A stretch of DNA of 64,000 nt, from assembly GCF_902652685.1 (NCBI RefSeq), contig NZ_CACRUY010000020.1, positions 1-64,000 of the forward strand, given 5' to 3'. The translations under genes and the position numbers were made by a program. The notes beneath the pieces were generated by a model. That model was not told the DNA's origin and made no database searches. It was given only the letters and a program-made list of their open reading frames with translations. This DNA comes from Mycobacterium sp. Marseille-P9652 (GTDB lineage: Bacteria; Actinomycetota; Actinomycetes; Mycobacteriales; Mycobacteriaceae). This document shows positions 44,692-54,889 of the stretch, in pieces (the stretch's first letter is position 1; each line of letters begins with the position of its first letter).

Positions 44692-45672
44692 ATGGGCACA
44701 AAGTCAGCGCCCCACCTGCGGCCGGTACACGATGTCGAGGGCCCGTCCCTGCAATTTCGCACCATCCACGGCCACCGGCGCGCCTTCCGCACCGCCGGAT
44801 CCGGACCCGCCCTGCTGCTGATCCACGGCGTCGGCGACAAGTCCGCTTCCTGGGGGCCGGTGCACGCCAAGCTCGCGCAACGGTTCACGGTCATCGCGCC
44901 CGACCTGCTGGGCCACGGCGAGTCCGACAAGCCGCGTGCCGACTACTCGCTGGCGGCGTTCGCCAACGGCATGCGCGATCTGCTCGCCGTGCTCGGCATC
45001 GACCGGGTGACCGTCGTCGGGCACTCGTTCGGTGGCGGGCTCGCCATGCAACTCGCCTATCAGTACCCGCACCTGGTCGAGCGCATCGTGCTGGTGAGCA
45101 GCGGAGGGGTCGCGCAGGACGTCTGCGTCGGCTTGCGGGCCGCGGCGATGCCGATGGGCAGCGAGGCGCTGGCCGTACTGCGCGCCCCCGGGGTGATGCC
45201 CGCGGTGCGACTGTTCGGACGGGCGGTCGAAAAGACCCTGGGCTCAACGAAGTTCGGGCGCGATGTCGGCGACGCCGTAAGCCTGCTCGAGGGTTTCCAG
45301 GACGCCAAAGCGCTGTCCGCGTTCGCCCGGACGCTGCGGTCGGTGGTGGATCGGCGCGGCCAGTTCGTCACCATGCTGGACCGAAGTTACCTTGTGGAAC
45401 ACGTTCCGGTGCAGATCATCTGGGGCGAGGACGATCCGATCATCCCCGTGCGGCATGCCCACATCGCCCACGAGGCGATGCCGGGCTCGCGCCTCGAGGT
45501 GTTCGAGGACTCCGGGCACATGCCGTTCAGCGACCACCCGGACCGCTTCGTCGAGGTTGTCGAGCGGTTCATCGACTCGACGCGACCGGCCCACTACGAC
45601 CAGGACCGGCTGGCGTCGCTGCTGCGCACCGGAACCCACCCGGAGGCGGGTGTCGCGTCGGCGGCGTCCTAG
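44692..45672 (+). CDS. alpha/beta hydrolase
   Basis: 326 residues. Alpha/beta hydrolase fold: LLLIHGVGDKSASW (oxyanion HG), nucleophile elbow GHSFGGG (Ser near 115), acid in WGEDDP, catalytic His in DSGHMPF. Strongly resembles Rv2715 as I recall it (FRTIHGHRRAFRTAGSGPALL pattern), an esterase-like enzyme of unknown substrate. ATG 44692 has GGGAAGCGAG upstream; an ATG 15 codons earlier is unlikely. It is inserted between zur and the Rv2360c homologue compared with M. tuberculosis. Confidence 0.85.
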   Translation: MGTKSAPHLRPVHDVEGPSLQFRTIHGHRRAFRTAGSGPALLLIHGVGDKSASWGPVHAKLAQRFTVIAPDLLGHGESDKPRADYSLAAFANGMRDLLAVLGIDRVTVVGHSFGGGLAMQLAYQYPHLVERIVLVSSGGVAQDVCVGLRAAAMPMGSEALAVLRAPGVMPAVRLFGRAVEKTLGSTKFGRDVGDAVSLLEGFQDAKALSAFARTLRSVVDRRGQFVTMLDRSYLVEHVPVQIIWGEDDPIIPVRHAHIAHEAMPGSRLEVFEDSGHMPFSDHPDRFVEVVERFIDSTRPAHYDQDRLASLLRTGTHPEAGVASAAS

Positions 45673-45778
45673 GCGGATGGTGGCGAGCCGCGTCGTCCGG
45701 CTTCACCGCCTTGGCGGCGACCCACTGCGCCCGGCTACGCCGCGCTTGCGATCGCCGCGGCCGCACTCGCGATCGCCA

Positions 45779-46210
45779 CTAGGCGGTCAAGGCGTCACGG
45801 ATCTGCACGCCCGTGTCGAGCACCAAGAGGATGAGGGTGCGCAGGGCATCGTCGGTGAGGCCGCCGCCGGGGAAGTTGTAGCGCAGCATGACGTCGGCGG
45901 TCTTGGACGCGCCCCTGCCGGAGTTGCCACGGACGGCCTTGTCGGCGACTTTCTCCACCACCGTCACGCTGCCGAAGTTGACGTCGCGGGCCTGCTTGGC
46001 GGCCCGATCGCTGACCTTTCTGGTGAGCGGCAGGTCCCACGCCAGCACCTGGGTGAGCGACACCAGGTCCAGGCCGTCGGCGATGGTGACCACGCGCAGC
46101 GACGCGAAGGTGCCGTTGTGGCGGACCGTCAGCGCGCCGTCGGACTCTTGCTCGACGGGAAGGGCGTCGCTGAGAAGCGAAGCGAGCCGATCCTGCAGCG
46201 ATGGCATCAT
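45779..46210 (-). CDS. conserved hypothetical protein, Rv2360c-like
   Basis: 143 residues starting ATGATG, overlapping the stop of the prenyl synthase gene upstream (ATGA). A single alpha+beta domain resembling type III secretion chaperone/YbjN-like folds: [34 protein letters not shown] and a C-terminal helix. No signal or membrane segment. Co-transcribed with recO and the prenyl synthase. Function unknown. Confidence 0.8.
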   Translation of the reverse strand: MMPSLQDRLASLLSDALPVEQESDGALTVRHNGTFASLRVVTIADGLDLVSLTQVLAWDLPLTRKVSDRAAKQARDVNFGSVTVVEKVADKAVRGNSGRGASKTADVMLRYNFPGGGLTDDALRTLILLVLDTGVQIRDALTA

Positions 46211-47100
46211 GCGCTCCCGAATCTGCGATTGCGCGACGCGTACTCCTCGCACGCGGCCCACAGGTCGCGGCGGTCGTAGTCGGGCCACAGCTTGTCCTGG
46301 AAGATGAACTCGGCGTAGGCCGCCTGCCACAGCATGAAATTGCTGGACCGCTGCTCCCCCGACGTGCGCAGGAACAGGTCCACGTCGGGGATGTCGGGGC
46401 GCTGCATGTGACGGGCGATCGTCGACTCGTTGATCCGCTCGGGGTTCAGCCGGCCGGCGGCGGCCTCGCGCGCGATTTGCTTTGTCGCCTCGGCGATTTC
46501 GGTGCGCCCCCCGTAGTTCACGCAGTAGTTGATCGTGATCACGTCGTTGTTCCTCGTCATCTCCTCCGCCACCGCGAGCTCGTGAATCACGCTGCGCCAC
46601 AGGCGCGGACGCGACCCGACCCAGCGGATCCGCACACCCATCTCGTTGAGGTTCTCCCGGCGCCGCCGCACCACGTCGCGGTTGAATCCCATGAGGAAGC
46701 GCACCTCCTCGGCGGAGCGCTTCCAGTTCTCGGTGGAGAAGGCATACAGGCTGAGCCACTTGATGCCGAGTTCGACCGCGCCGCAGGCGATGTCAATGAC
46801 CACCGCCTCACCCATCTTGTGGCCCTCGGTGCGACGCAGCCCCCGCTGGGTGGCCCAGCGGCCGTTGCCGTCCATCACGATCGCGACATGGTTGGGCAAC
46901 CGGTCGGCCGGGATCCGCGGCGCGGCCGCCTTCGAGACGTGCTGCGGTGGCCGCCGCGGGCCACCGCCGGGCAACGGCGGCAACTCGGGGAACACCACGG
47001 GCCAGGTCGACGTGTCGGGGAAGGTGGGGTAGTCGTCGGGCGCGGGGGGCAATTGGGGGAACTCGGCGGACGCCCGCCGTCGCTCGGCCCGGCTAGCCAC
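46207..47100 (-). CDS. uppS: decaprenyl diphosphate synthase (cis-prenyltransferase)
   Basis: 297 residues from GTG overlapping recO's stop by 8 nt. Family motifs: VMDGNGRWA (catalytic Asp, about 76-84), GHKMG, FSTENW, and the C-terminal [16 protein letters not shown]. An N-terminal extension of about 65 residues is typical of the mycobacterial Z-decaprenyl enzyme (Rv2361c). It makes decaprenyl phosphate carrier for arabinogalactan and peptidoglycan synthesis at the membrane. Confidence 0.93.
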   Translation of the reverse strand: MASRAERRRASAEFPQLPPAPDDYPTFPDTSTWPVVFPELPPLPGGGPRRPPQHVSKAAAPRIPADRLPNHVAIVMDGNGRWATQRGLRRTEGHKMGEAVVIDIACGAVELGIKWLSLYAFSTENWKRSAEEVRFLMGFNRDVVRRRRENLNEMGVRIRWVGSRPRLWRSVIHELAVAEEMTRNNDVITINYCVNYGGRTEIAEATKQIAREAAAGRLNPERINESTIARHMQRPDIPDVDLFLRTSGEQRSSNFMLWQAAYAEFIFQDKLWPDYDRRDLWAACEEYASRNRRFGSA

Positions 47101-47857
47101 AGTCCACGTCCTGGCCCGCCCGGTCGTACACGCGCTCCACCAGCGGCAGCGTCTTCAGTTGCCGCTCCAGGTGCCATTGCAGGTGGGCGGCCACCAATCC
47201 GCTGACGTAGCCGCGATGGGGCTGGGGCGCCTGTTCGGCGAACTCCCAGTCCCCGTCGTGCAGTGCGGACATCAGGTCCAGCACGCCCGGCGGCGGAGTG
47301 GTGGAACCGGCCGGACGGCAGTGCGCGCAGACGCTTCCGCCGGCCGCGATGTGGAACGCCCGGTGCGGGCCGGGTGTGGCGCAGCGGGCGCACTCGGTGA
47401 TCGCCGGCGCCCACCCCGCGATGCCCATCGCGCGCAACAGGTAGGCGTCCAGTAGCAGGTCCCGGGGTCGGCGCCCGTCGGCCACCGCGCGCAGCGCGCC
47501 GACCGTGAGCCGGTGCAGCTCCGGGGCCGGCGCCCGTTCCTCGCCGGCGAGGCGTTCGGCGGTCTCCAGCATCGCGCATCCGCACGTGTACCGGCCGTAG
47601 TCGCTGACGATGTCGGTGGCGAACGCGTCGATGGCGACGACCTGGGTGACGATGTCGAGGTTGCGGCCGGGATGCAGTTGCACGTCGATGTGCGCGAACG
47701 GCTCCAGGCGCGCGCCGAATTTGCTGCGGGTGCGGCGGACGCCCTTGGCCACCGCGCGCACCAGACCGTGATCGCGGGTCAGCAGGGTGACGATCCGGTC
47801 GGCTTCGCCGAGCTTGTGCTGGCGCAGCACCACCGCCCGGTCTCGATACAGCCGCAT
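47093..47857 (-). CDS. recO: DNA repair protein RecO
   Basis: 254 residues. N-terminal OB fold ([23 protein letters not shown]) and helical domain with zinc-binding CARC and CAHC pairs (about 179-182, 197-200). Loads RecA with RecR at ssDNA gaps. The longer upstream open frame overlaps the cupin gene and is not used. First gene of recO-uppS-Rv2360c, where all junctions overlap. Confidence 0.93.
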   Translation of the reverse strand: MRLYRDRAVVLRQHKLGEADRIVTLLTRDHGLVRAVAKGVRRTRSKFGARLEPFAHIDVQLHPGRNLDIVTQVVAIDAFATDIVSDYGRYTCGCAMLETAERLAGEERAPAPELHRLTVGALRAVADGRRPRDLLLDAYLLRAMGIAGWAPAITECARCATPGPHRAFHIAAGGSVCAHCRPAGSTTPPPGVLDLMSALHDGDWEFAEQAPQPHRGYVSGLVAAHLQWHLERQLKTLPLVERVYDRAGQDVDCG

Positions 47858-47992
47858 CCGGACAATTCTGCCCCGTTGCCGCCGAGTCTGTTTTGGTGAC
47901 ACGCTCCGGGTATCAGGCGGGTAAATCACCCGTTGCATATTTCGTGAATTCTGATCCATACTTAGCCACACGGAATCGAGGAGGCTTCTCAC

Positions 47993-48448
47993 ATGACGAT
48001 CGTTGACGTGCCGAGCGCCGTGCACATCGGCGCCGACGAGCTGCCGTTCGTCGACCTCGGGGACGGCTCCCGGCTGAAGGTGATCCAGGTCAAAGAGGCC
48101 GAGGGCCTCTGGATCGTCGAGAACGTCTTCCGCGCCGGCTACGAGGTGCAGCGCCACAAACACACCGGGCCGGTGTACGCCTACACGACGGCGGGCGCGT
48201 GGAGGTACAAGGAATACGACTACGTCAACCGCGCGGGCTCGTTCCTCTACGAACCGGCGGGGTCGATCCACACGCTGCGGGTTCTCGAGGACGACACCCA
48301 CGTCTGGTTCCAGATCTACGGCGCCAACCTCAACCTCGACGCCGACGGCAACGTGGACAGCGTGGTCGACGGCGCGAGCGCCCTGGCGACCTATCGGACG
48401 CTGTGCGAGGCGGCCGGTCTGCCCAGCCCGAACGTCTTGACCGGCTGA
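47993..48448 (+). CDS. cupin dioxygenase-like protein (2,4'-dihydroxyacetophenone dioxygenase family)
   Basis: 151 residues. Cupin barrel with metal-site motif RHKHTGPVYAY (about 54-64) and a second His in PAGSIHTLRV (about 90-99); pattern of the DAD/ChrR-cupin family. GAGGAGG lies 8 nt before the ATG. The P450 gene follows 4 nt downstream, so the two are probably an operon for oxidation of an aromatic or steroid-like compound. Substrate unknown. Confidence 0.75.
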   Translation: MTIVDVPSAVHIGADELPFVDLGDGSRLKVIQVKEAEGLWIVENVFRAGYEVQRHKHTGPVYAYTTAGAWRYKEYDYVNRAGSFLYEPAGSIHTLRVLEDDTHVWFQIYGANLNLDADGNVDSVVDGASALATYRTLCEAAGLPSPNVLTG

Positions 48449-48452
48449 CACC

Positions 48453-49667
48453 ATGACCAGCACCGCGTCGGTTCCCGTCGACCTGGCCAGCCCCGACACC
48501 TTCGTCGCGGGCGCGCCGCACGAGGCGCTGGCGGCGCTGCGGGACACCGATCCGGTGCACTGGCAGCCGATGGACAACGAACCGGGATTCTGGGCGGTCC
48601 TGCGCTACGCCGACGTCGTGCACGTCGCCCGCCACCCCGAAATCTTCTCGTCCCACCACGCGGGCGTCGTCGTCGAGGATCCGCCGCCCGACACGCTGGC
48701 CCGGATGCGCAACATGCTGCTGGCGATGGATCCGCCCCGCCACACGGCCCACCGGGGGCCGTTGTCCCCGCATTTCCGGCCCCGCGCGGTCGCGCGGCTC
48801 GAGGATCGGGTGCGCGCGATCTGCCGCGACATCATGGCCGGGGCGCGGGAGAAGGGCGAGGTCGAATTCGTTCACGAGGTCGCCGCCGGCCTGCCCACGC
48901 AGGTGATCGGCGAGTATTTCGGCCTGCCGCGCGGCGATTGGGACTACCTCCGAAAGCTGGCGGAGCGCACCACGTCCAGCCAGGATCCGGAGCTGGGCGA
49001 CCCGACGGCCCCGAACTCCACCGGCGGGGGCGAGATGGCCGCCTACGCCGTCGAGTTCGCCGCCGCGAAACGCCGGCGTCCCCCCGCCGACGACCTGACC
49101 AGCGCCATATTGCACGCCGACTTCGGCGGCCGGCGGATGAGCGACGCCGACTTCGGCGACTTCTTCGTGCAGCTCGTCACCGCGGGCTTCGACACCACCA
49201 AGGCCATGCTGTCGTCCGGGCTGCTGACCCTGCTGCGCCACCCGGACCAGCTGGCCGAGCTGCGGGCCGACCCCTCGCTGCTGCCGGGCGCCGTCGAGGA
49301 GATCGTCCGCTACGACAACCCGCTGCACTACTTCCGGCGCACCGCGCTCGTCGACACCGAGCTCGCCGGCACCCGCATCGCGGCCGGGGACAAGGTGGCG
49401 ATGTACTACACGTCGGCCAACAGGGACGACGCCGTGTTCACCAGCCCGCAGACGTTCGACATCCACCGCCGGCCCAACCACCACCTGTCGTTCGGCTTCG
49501 GGAGCCACTTCTGCCTCGGGGTGCACCTGGCCAGGCTCGAGGGCCGGGTGTTCTTCCGGGAGCTCCTCGAGTGGTCTCCGACGATCGAGCTCACCGGCGA
49601 GCCGGTCCGGGTCCGCTCCAACCTGAACAACTCGCTGAAACGCCTCCCCATCCTGCTGGCCGGCTGA
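48453..49667 (+). CDS. cytochrome P450
   Basis: 404 residues, soluble bacterial class. I-helix AGFDTTK (about 248-254, acid replaced by Asp-Thr-Thr pair), K-helix EEIVR, and heme-binding FGFGSHFCLG with Cys near 355. Electrons would come from a ferredoxin not encoded nearby. Follows the cupin gene by 4 nt. Located between recO and amiA2, where M. tuberculosis lacks it. Subfamily and substrate cannot be assigned by eye. Confidence 0.9.
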   Translation: MTSTASVPVDLASPDTFVAGAPHEALAALRDTDPVHWQPMDNEPGFWAVLRYADVVHVARHPEIFSSHHAGVVVEDPPPDTLARMRNMLLAMDPPRHTAHRGPLSPHFRPRAVARLEDRVRAICRDIMAGAREKGEVEFVHEVAAGLPTQVIGEYFGLPRGDWDYLRKLAERTTSSQDPELGDPTAPNSTGGGEMAAYAVEFAAAKRRRPPADDLTSAILHADFGGRRMSDADFGDFFVQLVTAGFDTTKAMLSSGLLTLLRHPDQLAELRADPSLLPGAVEEIVRYDNPLHYFRRTALVDTELAGTRIAAGDKVAMYYTSANRDDAVFTSPQTFDIHRRPNHHLSFGFGSHFCLGVHLARLEGRVFFRELLEWSPTIELTGEPVRVRSNLNNSLKRLPILLAG

Positions 49668-49744
49668 GGCTCAACGCGCCGCGGACCAGCCATAACCACC
49701 CCGCTGCGCGCTCACGGGCGTCCGCGCCGATAGTCTCCTCACCT

Positions 49745-51244
49745 GTGATTGGCGCGTCCGCCCCTGATTTCGGGTCCGTTTCCGGGCCCCGTGGCCAGCG
49801 CCTGCCCACCCTCACTGACCTGCTCTATCAGCTGGCCAGCCGGGCCGTGACATCCAACACACTGGTACGCCGCTCGCTGCACGCGATCAACACCAGCCAG
49901 TCCACGCTCAACGCCTTCCGCGTGGTGCTCACCGAGTCGGCGCTGGCCGACGCGGCCGAGGCCGACCGCCGCCGGGCCGCCGGCGACACGGCGCCGCTGC
50001 TGGGCATCCCGATCGCGGTCAAGGACGCCGTCGACATCGCCGGCGTGCCCACGGCCTTCGGCACCGAGGGACACGTCCGGCCGGCCGCGCACGACTCGGA
50101 GGTGGTCCGCCGGCTGAAGGCCGCCGGCGCGGTGATCGTCGGCAAGACCAACACCTGCGAGCTGGGCCAGTGGCCGTTCACCAGCGGCCCCGGGTTCGGC
50201 CACACTCACAATCCGTGGTCGCGCCGGCACACCCCGGGCGGTTCGTCGGGGGGCAGCGCGGCCGCGGTGGCGGCCGGCCTGGTCACCGCGGCCATCGGCT
50301 CGGACGGCGCCGGCAGCGTCCGCGTCCCCGCCGCATGGACCCACCTGGTGGGCATCAAGCCGCAGCGCGGCCGCATCTCCACCTGGCCGCTGCCGGAGGC
50401 GTTCAACGGCCTCACGGTCAACGGGGTGCTGGCCCGCACGGTGGCCGACGCGGCGCTGGTGCTCGACGCGGCGTCGGGCAACGTCGACGGCGACCGGCAC
50501 AAGCCGCCGCCGCTGACCGCCTCCGACTACGTGGGGATCGCGCCCGGACCGCTGAACATCGCGCTGTCCACCCGCTTCCCGTGGACCGGTTTCCGCGCCA
50601 AGTTGCACCCCGAGATCCTGGCGGCCACCCGCGCGGTGGCGCGGCAGCTCGAGCTGCTCGGTCACACCGTCGTGACCGGCAACCCGGACTACGGCAAGCG
50701 GTTGTCGTGGGACTTCGTCGTCCGAGCCACCGCGGGCCTGCGGGAGTGGGAGGAGCGGCTGGGCGACGGCGTCACGCTGGACCCGCGCACCATGTCCAAC
50801 CTGCGCCTCGGTCACGTCCTCGGGGAGGCGATCCTGCGCAGCGCGCGGCTGCACGAGGTCGCCGCACAGCGCCGGGTGGGCTCGATCTTCGACATCGTCG
50901 ACGTGGTTCTGGCGCCGACGACCGCCCAACCGCCGCCGCTGGCGCGCTCCTTCGACCGCATGGGCACCTACGGAACCGATCGGGCGATGGTGGCCGCGTG
51001 CCCGGTGACCTGGCCGTGGAACGTGCTGGGCTGGCCGTCCATCAGCGTTCCGGCGGGCTTCACGTCCGACGGCCTGCCGATCGGGGTGCAGCTGATGGGT
51101 CCGGCGAACAGCGAGGGCATGCTGATTTCGCTGGCGGCCGAGCTGGAGGCGGTGTGCGGGTGGGTGTCGAAGCAGCCCACGGCGTGGTGGCACCACAGCA
51201 CGGAGACCCCGCCGGTGCCCGGCGCTCCCCCGCCGCGTCGCTAG
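49745..51244 (+). CDS. amiA2: amidase signature enzyme
   Basis: 499 residues from GTG; a TAGTCT -10 eight bases before suggests a leaderless message. Amidase signature triad: Lys in IPIAVKD (about 94), Ser in GGSSGGSAAA (about 172), and Ser in GSDGAGSVRVP (about 196; the usual GSDTGGS reads GSDGAGS). Cytoplasmic hydrolysis of an amide; substrate unknown. Matches Rv2363 by position. The frame is open upstream into the P450 gene but that is not coding. Confidence 0.88.
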   Translation: MIGASAPDFGSVSGPRGQRLPTLTDLLYQLASRAVTSNTLVRRSLHAINTSQSTLNAFRVVLTESALADAAEADRRRAAGDTAPLLGIPIAVKDAVDIAGVPTAFGTEGHVRPAAHDSEVVRRLKAAGAVIVGKTNTCELGQWPFTSGPGFGHTHNPWSRRHTPGGSSGGSAAAVAAGLVTAAIGSDGAGSVRVPAAWTHLVGIKPQRGRISTWPLPEAFNGLTVNGVLARTVADAALVLDAASGNVDGDRHKPPPLTASDYVGIAPGPLNIALSTRFPWTGFRAKLHPEILAATRAVARQLELLGHTVVTGNPDYGKRLSWDFVVRATAGLREWEERLGDGVTLDPRTMSNLRLGHVLGEAILRSARLHEVAAQRRVGSIFDIVDVVLAPTTAQPPPLARSFDRMGTYGTDRAMVAACPVTWPWNVLGWPSISVPAGFTSDGLPIGVQLMGPANSEGMLISLAAELEAVCGWVSKQPTAWWHHSTETPPVPGAPPPRR

Positions 51245-51307
51245 TTTCACCGAAAACCCAAGCGTCACAGCGCGTTTGTGGGCGACGGCACCGGGTAGTC
51301 CGCCCCG

Positions 51308-52951
51308 GTGGAATCCCCTCACGATGCCTCGGACCTCGACGCGGTCGCGCGCAGCCACTTCGGGTGGGAGCGCCTGACCGGCGACCAACGCGAGGCGATG
51401 CGCGCGGTGCTGCGGGGCCGCGACGTGCTTGCCGTGCTACCGACCGGGTCCGGGAAGTCGGCGATCTACCAGGTGCCCTCGCTGCTGATCGACGGGTTGA
51501 CGCTGGTGGTGTCGCCGCTGATCGCGTTGCAGGAGGACCAGATCAGCGCGATCGAGGACGGTGGTGCGGGCACCGCCGTTGCGATCAATTCCGGCCTGCG
51601 GGCCCGCGACCGGTGGCGCAGCTGGGACTTGATCGACAAGCGCGAGGCGGACTTCGTCTTCGTCGCCCCCGAGCAGCTGGCGAACGACGAGGTGGTGGCC
51701 CGGCTGGGTGCCGTGGGGCCGTCGCTGATCGTGGTGGACGAGGCGCACTGCGTGTCGGCGTGGGGGCATGACTTCCGGCCCGACTACCGGCGTCTCGCCG
51801 ATGTCTTCCGGCGGCTCGGCGAGTCGATTCCCGTTGTGGCGCTGACGGCGACCGCGTCGGTGGTGGTGCGCCGCGACATCGTCGACCGCCTCGGTCTGCG
51901 CGACCCCGCCATCGTGGTCGCCGGCTTCGACCGGCCGAATCTGCGGCTCGCGGTCCAGCGTCACCTCGACGACGAGGACAAGCGGCGCGCGGTCCTCGAC
52001 GCGCTGCCCGGGCTGCCCGGCCCCGGCCTGTTGTACGTGGCGACGCGCAGGGACGCGGAGTACTACGCGGAAGCGTTGCGGGACAAGGGGCTTACGACGG
52101 CCGCCTATCATGCGGGCATGTCGGCCGCCGAGCGCGACGACGTGCACACGGGATTCCGCGACGACGAGTACGAGGTCGTGGTGGCGACGTCGGCGTTCGG
52201 GATGGGAATCGACAAACCCAACGTGCGCTTCGTCGCGCACGCCTCGGCCCCCGACTCGCTGGACAGCTACTACCAACAGATCGGCCGCGCCGGGCGCGAC
52301 GGCGATCAGGCGCTGGCATTGCTGTTCTACCGCCCGGAAGATCTTGGCCTGGCACGCTTTTTCTCCGGCGGCGGCCCGGACGAGGAGGCACTGCGCGCGG
52401 TGTCCGCCGTCCTCGACAGGTCCGACCCGACGCGGCTGAAAGACCTGCGCGACGGGCTCGACGTGCGCGGACGCACGCTCACCAACGCCGTCAACCTGCT
52501 CGAGGAGGCCGGCGCGGTGCGCTCCACCCGGAAGGGCTTTGTGAGCGCCGGCATGTCGACGGACGACGCGGTGACCGCGGCGTTGCGGGCGGCCGAGCTG
52601 CGGGAGCGGGTCGATCTCAGCCGCATCGAGATGATGCGCGGGTACGCCGAAACCACCAGCTGCCGAAGAGTTTTCCTGCTTTCCTATTTCGGCGAGCACC
52701 TGGGCGGCCCGTGCGGTAACTGCGACCTCTGCTCGGAGGCCGAGCGGCTCGACGCCGGATCCGACGAGCCCGCGTTGCCGATCGACACCGCGGTGCGACA
52801 TCCCGAATTCGGGCCGGGCGTGGTCATCGGCGGCGACCGCGACCGCATCGTCGTGCTTTTCGAGCAGTTCGGCTACCGGACGTTGTCCGTGGCCGCGGTC
52901 CGCCAACACGGACTGCTCGAGGTCGTCGGGGCGGTGGCCGAACCGGCCTGA
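51308..52951 (+). CDS. RecQ-like ATP-dependent DNA helicase
   Basis: 547 residues. Superfamily 2 motifs: [15 protein letters not shown] (about 43-57), [17 protein letters not shown] (about 145-161), LTATA, and GRAGRDG in motif VI. Zinc-binding domain with [24 protein letters not shown] (about 456-479). The end ([21 protein letters not shown]) is a small beta domain of DUF3553-like type, not an HRDC. Shorter than E. coli RecQ. It lies between amiA2 and era with an SDR gene, a pair absent from M. tuberculosis. Confidence 0.9.
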   Translation: MESPHDASDLDAVARSHFGWERLTGDQREAMRAVLRGRDVLAVLPTGSGKSAIYQVPSLLIDGLTLVVSPLIALQEDQISAIEDGGAGTAVAINSGLRARDRWRSWDLIDKREADFVFVAPEQLANDEVVARLGAVGPSLIVVDEAHCVSAWGHDFRPDYRRLADVFRRLGESIPVVALTATASVVVRRDIVDRLGLRDPAIVVAGFDRPNLRLAVQRHLDDEDKRRAVLDALPGLPGPGLLYVATRRDAEYYAEALRDKGLTTAAYHAGMSAAERDDVHTGFRDDEYEVVVATSAFGMGIDKPNVRFVAHASAPDSLDSYYQQIGRAGRDGDQALALLFYRPEDLGLARFFSGGGPDEEALRAVSAVLDRSDPTRLKDLRDGLDVRGRTLTNAVNLLEEAGAVRSTRKGFVSAGMSTDDAVTAALRAAELRERVDLSRIEMMRGYAETTSCRRVFLLSYFGEHLGGPCGNCDLCSEAERLDAGSDEPALPIDTAVRHPEFGPGVVIGGDRDRIVVLFEQFGYRTLSVAAVRQHGLLEVVGAVAEPA

Positions 52952-52957
52952 CGGCAG

Positions 52958-53743
52958 CTAATTGCCGCGGGGCCTCGCCAGCACCCGGTTGCCGATCGCC
53001 TTGACCTCGTCGGGCAGCACGTGGTTGGCGGCGCCCATGACCTTCGTGAGGATCGAGCCGCCGACGACCTTCTGCCGGCCGCGCATCAGCGCCTCGAACC
53101 CCTGCCGGGCGACCAGTGCCGGGTCCTCCTTCGGCCCCTTGCCCATGAGGGAGTCGGTCATTTTCGCGCGGCTGAAGAAGTTGGTGTCGGTCGGGCCGGG
53201 CATCAACGCGGTGACAGTGATTGCCGTGTCGCGCAATTCGTCGCGGAGCGCCTCGGCGAACGACAGGATGAACGACTTGGAGGCGTTGTACACCGGCTGA
53301 TACGGTCCCGGCATCTGCGCCGCGATCGACGAGGTGAACAGCACCTTGCCTTCGTCCCGATTCGCCATGTCGCGCAGCACCAGTTTGGCCAGGTGCACCG
53401 TCGAGCGCACGTTCAGATCCACGATGCTCAGGTCGTCGGCCAGTTCGCTCTTCAGGAACATCTCGCCGCGGCCGATGCCGGCGTTGAGCGCCGCGGCGGC
53501 CAGCACGCGGTCACCTTCGATCGTGCTCCGATAGAGGTGCTCGACGCCGTCGGGGCTGCGCAGGTCCACCTGCACGGGCTGCACGGAGGCGCTGTATTCG
53601 GACAGCCTGTCGGGCACGCCGTGAATGGTGTCGTCGTCGGCGGCCACCACGAGGTCGTAGCCGTGTTGGGCGAATTGCCTTGCCAGTTCGAAGCCGATGC
53701 CGCTGGACGCGCCGGTTACGAGCGCTAGTTGTGGTTGCGTCAT
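52958..53743 (-). CDS. SDR family NAD(P)-dependent oxidoreductase
   Basis: 261 residues. Complete classical SDR: TGASSGIG (about 10-17), NAGIG (about 89-93), catalytic Ser in TSSIAA, and YNASK (about 152-156). It converges on the helicase gene with 6 nt between stops. Substrate unknown. The N-terminus is close to the family's usual length. Confidence 0.87.
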   Translation of the reverse strand: MTQPQLALVTGASSGIGFELARQFAQHGYDLVVAADDDTIHGVPDRLSEYSASVQPVQVDLRSPDGVEHLYRSTIEGDRVLAAAALNAGIGRGEMFLKSELADDLSIVDLNVRSTVHLAKLVLRDMANRDEGKVLFTSSIAAQMPGPYQPVYNASKSFILSFAEALRDELRDTAITVTALMPGPTDTNFFSRAKMTDSLMGKGPKEDPALVARQGFEALMRGRQKVVGGSILTKVMGAANHVLPDEVKAIGNRVLARPRGN

Positions 53744-53924
53744 GGGGCACGGCTACCCGTGGCATGGGCGGCGAAACCTCGACGCCGCGCCGGGATTGCG
53801 CAATCGGCCTGGGAGCTTTCCCCGCACCGAGACTGCGCTCACAGCGTCATGTTCGGACGAATCGCGCTCTGCACGCAGGCTCGGTGCCGCGACCGCAAGC
53901 TCGATGCCCGAAGCTCGGCCGCGA

Positions 53925-54821
53925 TCAAAAGCCGAGACGGCCAAGCTGTTTGGGGTCGCTCTGCCAATTCTTGGCGACCTTGACCCTCAGGTCGAGGTAG
54001 ACCTTGGTGCCGAGCAGCTTCTCGATCTGCCCGCGCGCCGCGGTGCCCACCTCGCGCAGGCGGGCGCCGCCCTTGCCGATGATGATTCCCTTCTGGCTGT
54101 CGCGCTCGACGAAGAGCAGCGCGTGCACGTCGATGAGGTCGTCGCGATCCTCGCGCGGGTTGACCTCGTCGATCACCACCGCCAGCGAGTGGGGCAGCTC
54201 GTCGCGCACCCCCTCGAGGGCGGCCTCGCGAATCAGCTCGGCCATCAGGGTTTCTTCCGGTTCGTCGGTCAGCTCCCCGTCGGGGTAGTACGCGGGGCCT
54301 TCGGGCAGCGCAGCGGCGAACACGTCGACGAGCACGTCGACCTGCTCACCCGTCGCCGCGGACACCGGGACGATCTCCGCATCGCCGACGAGCTCGCTGA
54401 CCGCGACCAGCTGGGCGGCCACGCGGTCTTTGGGCACCTTGTCGATCTTGGTGACGACGGCCACCAGCGTCGTCTTCGGCGCGGTCGCGCGGATCTGGTC
54501 GACGATCCAGCGGTCGCCCGGGCCGATCGCCTCGTCCGCCGGGATACACAGTCCGATCACGTCGACCTCGGTGTAGGTGTCGCGTACCAGCTCGTTGAGC
54601 CGCTTGCCCAGCAGCGTCCGCGGCCGGTGCAGACCCGGGGTGTCGACGAGGATGATCTGGAAGTTCTCGCGGTGCACGATGCCCCGGATGGTGTGCCGGG
54701 TGGTCTGCGGCCTCTTGGAGGTGATGGCCACCTTGGTGCCGACCAGCGCGTTGGTGAGCGTGGACTTGCCGGTGTTGGGCCGGCCGACCAAACACACGAA
54801 GCCCGAACGGAATTCGGTCAT
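53925..54821 (-). CDS. era: GTPase Era
   Basis: 298 residues. G1 GRPNTGKST (about 11-19), G3 DTPG, G4 TKID, and a C-terminal KH domain with GIIIGKGGARLREVG (about 237-251). It binds 16S rRNA during 30S assembly. Start at ATG 54821 by match to M. tuberculosis Era (MTEF); no strong ribosome site is present. The ATG overlaps the stop of a 23-codon ORF that in turn overlaps corC, so translation is likely coupled. Confidence 0.93.
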   Translation of the reverse strand: MTEFRSGFVCLVGRPNTGKSTLTNALVGTKVAITSKRPQTTRHTIRGIVHRENFQIILVDTPGLHRPRTLLGKRLNELVRDTYTEVDVIGLCIPADEAIGPGDRWIVDQIRATAPKTTLVAVVTKIDKVPKDRVAAQLVAVSELVGDAEIVPVSAATGEQVDVLVDVFAAALPEGPAYYPDGELTDEPEETLMAELIREAALEGVRDELPHSLAVVIDEVNPREDRDDLIDVHALLFVERDSQKGIIIGKGGARLREVGTAARGQIEKLLGTKVYLDLRVKVAKNWQSDPKQLGRLGF

Positions 54822-54889
54822 GTCGCCGAACGTGAAGCTGTGGCGGGTTTTCGCCCGATTTTTCGCCGTGGTTTCACGCTCGGCGTCAT
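54818..54889 (-). CDS. 23-residue basic ORF bridging corC and era
   Basis: ATG overlaps the corC-type stop (ATGA) and TGA overlaps the era start (ATGA), so this ORF fills the gap between the two genes exactly. Peptide [20 protein letters not shown] plus three residues: nine Lys/Arg, no acidic residues. In M. tuberculosis the 113-residue Rv2365c sits at this place; whether this is its remnant cannot be judged. It may serve only to carry ribosomes from corC to era. Confidence 0.5.
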   Translation of the reverse strand: MTPSVKPRRKIGRKPATASRSAT

